NCBI GenBank assembly: GCA_029288095.1 | Contig: JARFPW010000177.1 | Span: forward strand, 1-9,689 | Origin: Gemmatimonadota bacterium | GTDB lineage: Bacteria; Gemmatimonadota; Gemmatimonadetes; Palauibacterales; Palauibacteraceae | Direction: 5' to 3' | Length of the DNA: 9,689 nt | Shown here: positions 6,038 through 9,689 of the stretch, piece after piece | Numbering within the stretch: the stretch's first letter is position 1 | How the letters are laid out: each line of letters starts with the position of its first letter | The notes under the pieces: model-generated | The model's input: only the letters and a program-made list of their open reading frames with translations | What the model was told of the DNA's origin: nothing | Database searches by the model: none | Program-made: the position numbers and the translations under genes

Positions 6038-6466
6038 ATGATTCCCGGCAGTGTGACCGAGATCCGCGTGCGGTACGCCGAGACCGATCAGATGGGGCGG
6101 GCGCATCACATGGCCTACGTCGCGTGGTTCGAACTCGGGCGAACGGAGATGATGCGCCAGAACGGGCTATCGTACGCCCAGATGGAAAAGCAGGGCATCA
6201 TGCTGCCGGTAGTCCGTCTGGAAGTCGACTACCTGAGCGGACTCGAGTACGAGGAAGTCGTGGACGTCCATACGAGTGTTTCGGAGGTGCGTAGCCGGCG
6301 GGTGACGTTCAAGTATCGGCTCGTCAGGCACGACTGCGGGGCGACGGTAGCGGAGGCGACCAGCGTTCTGTACTGCATGGGACGCGACGGCCGCCCTCGA
6401 CGGCTTCCCGAGGATATCCGGTCGGCCCTGGCCGAACTCACAAACCCACCCCCACCCGGAGCGTGA
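6038..6466 (+). CDS. Hotdog-fold acyl-CoA thioesterase (YbgC/4HBT family)
   Basis: This is a cytoplasmic thioesterase likely to hydrolyse acyl-CoA or acyl-ACP thioesters. It is 142 residues, a single hotdog domain, the usual YbgC/FadM size. The signature RYAETDQMGRAHHMAYVAWFELGR (12-35) carries the catalytic Asp17 and the conserved TD..G...H..Y..WFE..R pattern of the 4-hydroxybenzoyl-CoA thioesterase family, followed by the R-E-DYL core strand. YbgC members are often linked to Tol-Pal genes; here the neighbours are lipid A and lipoprotein genes, so an envelope-lipid role is possible but inferred. The exact substrate cannot be read from the sequence. The ATG at 6038 has a strong AGGGAGGT ribosome-binding site (6027-6034). 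The gene is divergent from the LpxH-like gene and ends 43 bases before the next lipoprotein. Confidence 0.9.
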   Translation: MIPGSVTEIRVRYAETDQMGRAHHMAYVAWFELGRTEMMRQNGLSYAQMEKQGIMLPVVRLEVDYLSGLEYEEVVDVHTSVSEVRSRRVTFKYRLVRHDCGATVAEATSVLYCMGRDGRPRRLPEDIRSALAELTNPPPPGA

Positions 6467-6471
6467 TTTTC

Positions 6472-6500
6472 TTGCCGCTGTTTGGCCGCTCCGGTAGCTT
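6472..6500 (+). promoter_or_regulatory. Candidate promoter for the lipoprotein-antiporter-rfaE2 operon
   Basis: TTGCCG (6472-6477) and TAGCTT (6495-6500) are separated by exactly 17 bases in the only non-coding gap (43 bases) before a run of overlapping genes. The first three -35 bases and positions 1, 2 and 6 of the -10 match consensus. Transcription would begin near 6507, two or three bases before the TTG start at 6510, giving a nearly leaderless transcript. This agrees with the absence of any Shine-Dalgarno sequence before that start. Confidence 0.45.
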
Positions 6501-6509
6501 GGCGCGACG

Positions 6510-7196
6510 TTGAATACGTCGCGAATACTCCGTTTTTTAGCCCTAGGATGCGTTCTCGCTGCGGCCTGTAGAGTGCCGATCGAGACGCGTCCCCCGATCG
6601 CGAATCCCGACGCATTGGGGGAGCAGCTGGCCGAGGGTACGGGGGCAGACGGGCCTGCTTTCCTGCGGTTCGACTGGTTCTACGGCGACCAGCGTGGCGA
6701 TGTCCGGGGTGACGGGGCGGCGCGATTCAATCCGTTGGACAGCCTCCGGCTGGACCTGTTCACGTCGGGAGAGGTGGCGATGGCCGTCGCGCTGGCGGGC
6801 GATCGGCTGTCGAGTATCGGCGAAATCGAAGACGTCGAGCTGCCGTCGGGCCCGATGTTGTTCGCCATGGCGGGTTTGTTTCGGCCGGAAGCCGGTGTGG
6901 AGATGGAGGCGTACGACGCCGATTCGGACACCGTCCTCGTCTATGCGGTCGAACCGGGCGGGAAGCTGTACTTCTTCGTGAAGGAGGGACGCCTGGTCAA
7001 AGTCGAGCAGCGGCAGGGGAACCGTTTGCAGCACAAGGTCGAGCTGACCTGGCCGGCAGACAGGCGAGACTGGCCCGAGTCGGCGGAGTACCGTGACTTC
7101 GGAGAGCGCAGCCGGGTGCGCTGGACGATTCGTGAAATTCGTGTTCTGGAGGAACGCCATCCGAGTGACATCTTTGCGCTTCCGCATTCCGGTTAA
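6510..7196 (+). CDS. Putative outer-membrane lipoprotein, LolB/DUF4292-like
   Basis: The protein is 228 residues with a lipoprotein signal: a basic N-terminus (NTSRILR), a hydrophobic stretch and VLAAAC with Cys20 as the likely lipidated residue. A second Cys at 14 fits the lipobox less well. The mature part is a beta-rich domain with alternating segments such as PAFLRFDWFYGDQRGDVRGDGAARFNP, then SLRLDLFTSGEVAMAVALAGDRL and a central amphipathic helix around PMLFAMAGLFRP. This resembles DUF4292/LolB-like proteins that handle lipoproteins or lipids at the outer membrane. The match is by pattern and is only moderately sure. The start is TTG at 6510 because no in-frame ATG upstream of the signal peptide exists. 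It has no ribosome-binding site and is preceded by a promoter almost at the start. The last 32 bases overlap the preferred start of lptE, arguing for joint expression with LPS transport. Confidence 0.75.
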   Translation: MNTSRILRFLALGCVLAAACRVPIETRPPIANPDALGEQLAEGTGADGPAFLRFDWFYGDQRGDVRGDGAARFNPLDSLRLDLFTSGEVAMAVALAGDRLSSIGEIEDVELPSGPMLFAMAGLFRPEAGVEMEAYDADSDTVLVYAVEPGGKLYFFVKEGRLVKVEQRQGNRLQHKVELTWPADRRDWPESAEYRDFGERSRVRWTIREIRVLEERHPSDIFALPHSG

Positions 7197-7680
7197 GCCG
7201 GGGGTCGCCCTGTTCCTGCCGGCGCTCGCCGCCTGCTACTCGTTTTCGGGTGGTGGCCTTCCGCCACATATCGATGACGTCTACGTCCCGCCCATCGAGA
7301 ACCAGACTACTCAGTTCAGCCTCACGGATCCGTTTACCCAGGGCTTGCTCGATGCCGTGCGCGGGCGTCTGGGCGTGCAACTGGCTGCGAGAGAGAATGC
7401 GGACGCCGAGATCCGGGCGGATCTGGTTCGGTACTCGGATGAAGCGTCGAATTTCGCGGGACGGGAGAACATCGGCGCCGAGGTGTTCCAGCGCCGGGTA
7501 ACGATCACCGCCCGCGTCGAGATCGTCGATCTGACGCGAAATGAGATCGTGTGGAGCGGAGGAAGCGTGAGTGGGATCGGGGAGTACGCCCCGGACAGTG
7601 AGACGGAAGAAGCGGCTCAGGACCTGGCGCTCGAGAACCTCATCCAGAAGATCATCGACGGGGCACAATCGCAATGGTGA
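7165..7680 (+). CDS. lptE: LptE-like LPS assembly lipoprotein
   Basis: LptE is the outer-membrane lipoprotein that plugs LptD and helps insert LPS into the outer leaflet. From the GTG at 7165 the protein is 171 residues with a clear lipoprotein signal: basic n-region (SLRFRIPVK), hydrophobic VALFLPALAA and the perfect lipobox LAAC, Cys24. After it comes CYSFSGGGLPPHIDDVYVPPIENQT, the typical opening of the divergent LptE family, then a helix, a stretch with AEIRADLVRY and two beta strands (RRVTITARVEIVDL; EIVWSGGSVSG) before a C-terminal helix. The frame is open back to an ATG at 7093, but that start would bury the signal peptide 38 residues in. GGAGG at 7148-7152 precedes the GTG, though with a long 12-base spacer. 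The stop overlaps the antiporter start by 7 bases. Confidence 0.75.
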   Translation: MTSLRFRIPVKPGVALFLPALAACYSFSGGGLPPHIDDVYVPPIENQTTQFSLTDPFTQGLLDAVRGRLGVQLAARENADAEIRADLVRYSDEASNFAGRENIGAEVFQRRVTITARVEIVDLTRNEIVWSGGSVSGIGEYAPDSETEEAAQDLALENLIQKIIDGAQSQW

Positions 7681-9167
7681 ACCTACGACGACGGAGGCGG
7701 CTGGGTCGCTGGATGGCCCTGGGTGTCGGCATCTGGTTCCTGCTCGGCGGCTCGTTCCCGTCGCTGGACGGGCGGTCGTCCGCGCCGGCGTCCGTTGCGG
7801 AAGCTTCAGCCGCGCCGGTGTCGACGGCGGCGTCCCAGGAAGAGGCGGAGGAGCACGCGGAGTCCCAGGACGCGGGCGCTGCCGGGGACCATGGTGAAGG
7901 CGGGGAAGAACACGCCCCGATTCGCAGCGTGTTCTTCGTGCTCATCACGATACTCATCGTGGGCAAGCTGTTCGGCGAGATGGCCGAGCGGCGGGGTCAG
8001 CCCGCCGTGCTCGGCGAGCTCGTGGCGGGGGTCATCCTCGGCAGCAGCGTGCTCGGCGTCATCCCGGCCGCCGGCCCGCTGTACGAGATCGTGCACGTGT
8101 TCGCGGAGGTCGGCGTCGCGATCCTGCTGTTCGAGATCGGACTCGAGACCGACCTGAAGGAGATGTTCCGGGTCGGGCCGACCGCGATGAGCGTCGCCAT
8201 GATCGGTGTCTTCGTGCCGTTCGGACTCGGATTCCTCTACTGGTACTTCGTGAACCCGTCGATCGGGGTCCACCCGGAGGGGATCAGCTTCGCAATCGTG
8301 GCGATCTTCGTCGGCGCGACCCTCACGGCCACCTCGGTGGGAATCACCGCACGTGTGCTGTCGGACCTCGATCGCATGCACACGCCCGAGGCCCGGATCA
8401 TCATCGGTGCGGCCGTGATCGATGACGTGCTCGGCATCGTTATCCTCGCCGTGGTGTCCGGCCTCGCCGGGGGCGCCGCCGTGACGCTCGGTTACGTGTC
8501 GAAGACGTTCCTGTTCGCGGTCGGTTTCCTTGTCGTTGCCGTGATCGTCGGAAACCGGTTTGCCCCGGCGTTGTTCAACCTCGTCGACCGCATGCGCGTC
8601 CGGGGGTCGCTGCTCGTGGCGGCGTTCTGCTTCGCGCTGGGGATAGCGGCGCTCGCCGACCTGGCGGGCTCGGCGATGATCATCGGTGCGTTCGCCGCGG
8701 GTCTCGTACTGTCGACGACGAACCAGTTCGACGCGGTGGTCGAGCGGGTCGAGCCGGTCGCCGACGTGTTCACGCCGATCTTCTTCGTGGCCGTGGGCGC
8801 CCCGGTGAACGTGCACCTGTTCATCCCGGGCAGCGCCGACTTCAACCTCGGTGTGTTGATCGTGGGCCTGATCCTCACCGTGATCGCGATCATCGGGAAG
8901 CTCGTCTCCGGGCTCGGCGTACGACGCGACGATACGGACAAACTGCTCGTCGGGGTCGGCATGGTCCCCCGTGGAGAGGTCGGCCTGATCTTCGCCTCGA
9001 TCGGGCTCACGGCGGGCATCCTGTCGGGCGCCGTGTACAGCGCCATCCTCATCATGGTCATCCTGTCCACGTTTGTCGTGCCGCCGCTGCTGAAGATCCT
9101 GTTCGCCCGAAAGCCGCCGCCTCCGCAGCCTGAGGCCATCATCGCCGGGGGAGAGACCCCGTCGTGA
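7674..9167 (+). CDS. CPA2-type Na+(K+)/H+ antiporter with N-terminal extracytoplasmic extension
   Basis: This inner-membrane cation/proton antiporter of 497 residues probably exports Na+ or K+ in exchange for protons and controls internal pH. The core shows about 12-13 hydrophobic segments. The paired aspartates AAVIDDVLG (Asp250-Asp251) mark the electrogenic ion-binding site of the NapA/NhaA-like branch, and SAMIIGAFAAGLVLS and MVPRGEVGLIFASIG are CPA2 core signatures. Before the core (from residue 83) there is an unusual extension: MVNLRRRRRLGR, a hydrophobic signal-like stretch (14-26), then about 55 residues rich in Ala, Glu and His (His61, His73, His80). No KTN/RCK domain follows the core, unlike KefB/KefC. 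The ATG at 7674 overlaps the lptE stop, with no clear ribosome-binding site, so coupled translation is likely. Its stop overlaps the rfaE2 start as GTGA. The ion specificity is inferred. Confidence 0.92.
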   Translation: MVNLRRRRRLGRWMALGVGIWFLLGGSFPSLDGRSSAPASVAEASAAPVSTAASQEEAEEHAESQDAGAAGDHGEGGEEHAPIRSVFFVLITILIVGKLFGEMAERRGQPAVLGELVAGVILGSSVLGVIPAAGPLYEIVHVFAEVGVAILLFEIGLETDLKEMFRVGPTAMSVAMIGVFVPFGLGFLYWYFVNPSIGVHPEGISFAIVAIFVGATLTATSVGITARVLSDLDRMHTPEARIIIGAAVIDDVLGIVILAVVSGLAGGAAVTLGYVSKTFLFAVGFLVVAVIVGNRFAPALFNLVDRMRVRGSLLVAAFCFALGIAALADLAGSAMIIGAFAAGLVLSTTNQFDAVVERVEPVADVFTPIFFVAVGAPVNVHLFIPGSADFNLGVLIVGLILTVIAIIGKLVSGLGVRRDDTDKLLVGVGMVPRGEVGLIFASIGLTAGILSGAVYSAILIMVILSTFVVPPLLKILFARKPPPPQPEAIIAGGETPS

Positions 9168-9646
9168 ACGAAGAGTCGGCCGAGCGCGTGCTGGAGCGGG
9201 GCGAGCTGCTAAGGCGGTTCGGCCGCCCGCGCACGCATCGGCTCGTGTTCACGAACGGAATCTTCGACCTTCTACACGTTGGGCACCTGCAGTCGCTCGA
9301 GCGGGCGCGGGCCCTGGGAGACCGTCTCGTCGTGGCGGTGAACTCCGACGCCTCGGCCCGGCGACTCAAGGGCCCGGAGCGGCCGTACCAGCCCGCCGCC
9401 GATCGAGCCCGTCTGCTGGCCGCACTGAGAGTCGTCGACGCCGTGACCGTGTTCGATGAAGACACGCCGGCCGAGCTGCTCGAAGCGTTGCTTCCGGACG
9501 TGCTCGTCAAGGGCGCTGATTACGAAGGGCGGGACATCGCGGGAGCGGATGCCGTGCGGGCCGCGGGCGGGGAAGTCCGGCTCATCGATCTCGTACCCGG
9601 TTGTTCCACCACCGCGCTGGCGGGTCGGATTCGCGGGGACGGATGA
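9164..9646 (+). CDS. rfaE2: D-glycero-beta-D-manno-heptose 1-phosphate adenylyltransferase (RfaE2/HldC type)
   Basis: This cytoplasmic nucleotidyltransferase transfers AMP from ATP to heptose 1-phosphate, giving ADP-D,D-heptose for LPS core assembly. The protein is 160 residues, matching the C-terminal domain of HldE on its own. Seen: TNGIFDLLHVGHLQSLERAR (30-49) with the nucleotide-binding HVGH (38-41), AVNSDASARRLKG, the conserved ERPYQPAADRARLLAAL and VKGADYEGRDIAGADAV, and a final GCSTTALAGRI (Cys147-Ser-Thr-Thr). These are diagnostic of RfaE2 among cytidylyltransferase-like proteins. The GTG start at 9164 overlaps the antiporter stop by 4 bases, with GGGGGAGAG (9147-9155) upstream as a ribosome-binding site. 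The stop overlaps the next ATG (ATGA). The kinase partner is rfaE1 at 1518, in a different transcription unit. Confidence 0.95.
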   Translation: MNEESAERVLERGELLRRFGRPRTHRLVFTNGIFDLLHVGHLQSLERARALGDRLVVAVNSDASARRLKGPERPYQPAADRARLLAALRVVDAVTVFDEDTPAELLEALLPDVLVKGADYEGRDIAGADAVRAAGGEVRLIDLVPGCSTTALAGRIRGDG

Positions 9647-9689
9647 GTGAGCCGGCCGCGTCCTCGCCCGCCAATCACCCGCGCGACCT
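9643..9689 (+). CDS. Start of a downstream gene, cut by the window edge
   Basis: An ATG at 9643 overlaps the rfaE2 stop as ATGA and opens a frame (MSEPAASSPANHPRD) that runs to the window edge without a stop. The overlap style is the same as at the other junctions of this operon, and GGGGACGG lies a few bases upstream. Only 15 residues are complete, with a low-complexity, Pro/Ala/Ser-rich N-terminus, so no family can be named. Confidence 0.55.
   Translation, partial: MSEPAASSPANHPRD

Noticed and set aside
5118..6041. Long plus-strand open frame opposite the LpxH-like gene
   Set aside because: It is antisense to a gene with all metallophosphoesterase motifs, shows no recognisable domain and starts within another gene. 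High GC content makes such shadow frames common.
7093..7164. ATG 7093 as the start of lptE
   Set aside because: It would place the lipoprotein signal peptide about 38 residues from the N-terminus and overlap the upstream gene by about 100 bases.
7806..8816. 336-codon minus-strand frame opposite the antiporter
   Set aside because: The product is a highly charged His/Arg/Asp/Glu-rich sequence mirroring transmembrane codons of the antiporter. No ribosome-binding site or domain was seen.
1..9689. Selenoprotein genes with in-frame TGA in this window
   Set aside because: The predicted genes end with normal family lengths. The ends examined by eye showed no continuation of a family domain past a TGA stop, and no SECIS-like hairpin was noticed.

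Overview
The window is a dense, GC-rich stretch of a didermic (Gram-negative type) bacterial chromosome. No gap between genes exceeds about 165 bases. The envelope genes are mlaE/mlaF, both heptose-activation enzymes, an LpxH-like phosphatase and an LptE-like lipoprotein, so the organism makes lipid A, probably with a heptose-containing glycolipid. The HldE functions are on two separate genes, LptE and the LolB/DUF4292-like lipoprotein are of the divergent kind, and a DUF5683-like protein is present. Together these suggest Gemmatimonadota or a neighbouring FCB-type lineage. That placement is inferred from gene content and was not tested by phylogeny. The core genes look intact and no mobile element, CRISPR array or phage gene is visible. 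Layout: on the minus strand at the left edge, mlaE (522-1352) overlaps mlaF (1-525, cut by the window) by 4 bases; both belong to the Mla-type phospholipid ABC transporter. Divergent from them, on the plus strand, lie rfaE1 (heptose-7-phosphate kinase), fhs (formate-tetrahydrofolate ligase), ridA (enamine/imine deaminase), a selenocysteine tRNA (selC, anticodon TCA, 4629-4722) and a small secreted or membrane DUF5683-like protein, all closely packed. A minus-strand LpxH-like gene (5277-6014) converges on this group with a 5-base gap. It diverges, across 23 bases, from a hotdog-fold acyl-CoA thioesterase (6038-6466). The right-hand end is a run of plus-strand genes, with overlaps at every junction from 6510 onward: a LolB/DUF4292-like lipoprotein, an LptE-like lipoprotein, a CPA2-type Na+/H+ antiporter, rfaE2 (heptose-1-phosphate adenylyltransferase) and the first 15 complete codons of a further gene cut by the window edge. 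Two themes recur. The first is outer-membrane lipid and LPS biogenesis: MlaEF, RfaE1, RfaE2, LpxH-like, LptE-like and the LolB-like protein. The second is one-carbon and selenocysteine metabolism: Fhs makes 10-formyl-THF from formate, RidA protects PLP enzymes from 2-aminoacrylate, and tRNA-Sec decodes UGA as selenocysteine. The most notable item is the tRNA-Sec itself. It sits inside the fhs-ridA transcription unit with 22 bases in front of it and none behind it: the base after its discriminator begins an in-frame TTG of the next gene. The reading frame of that gene also stays open through the whole tRNA. The window also has two candidate promoters placed almost on top of start codons (for the LpxH-like gene and for the lipoprotein at 6510), which suggests that leaderless or near-leaderless transcripts are used here.
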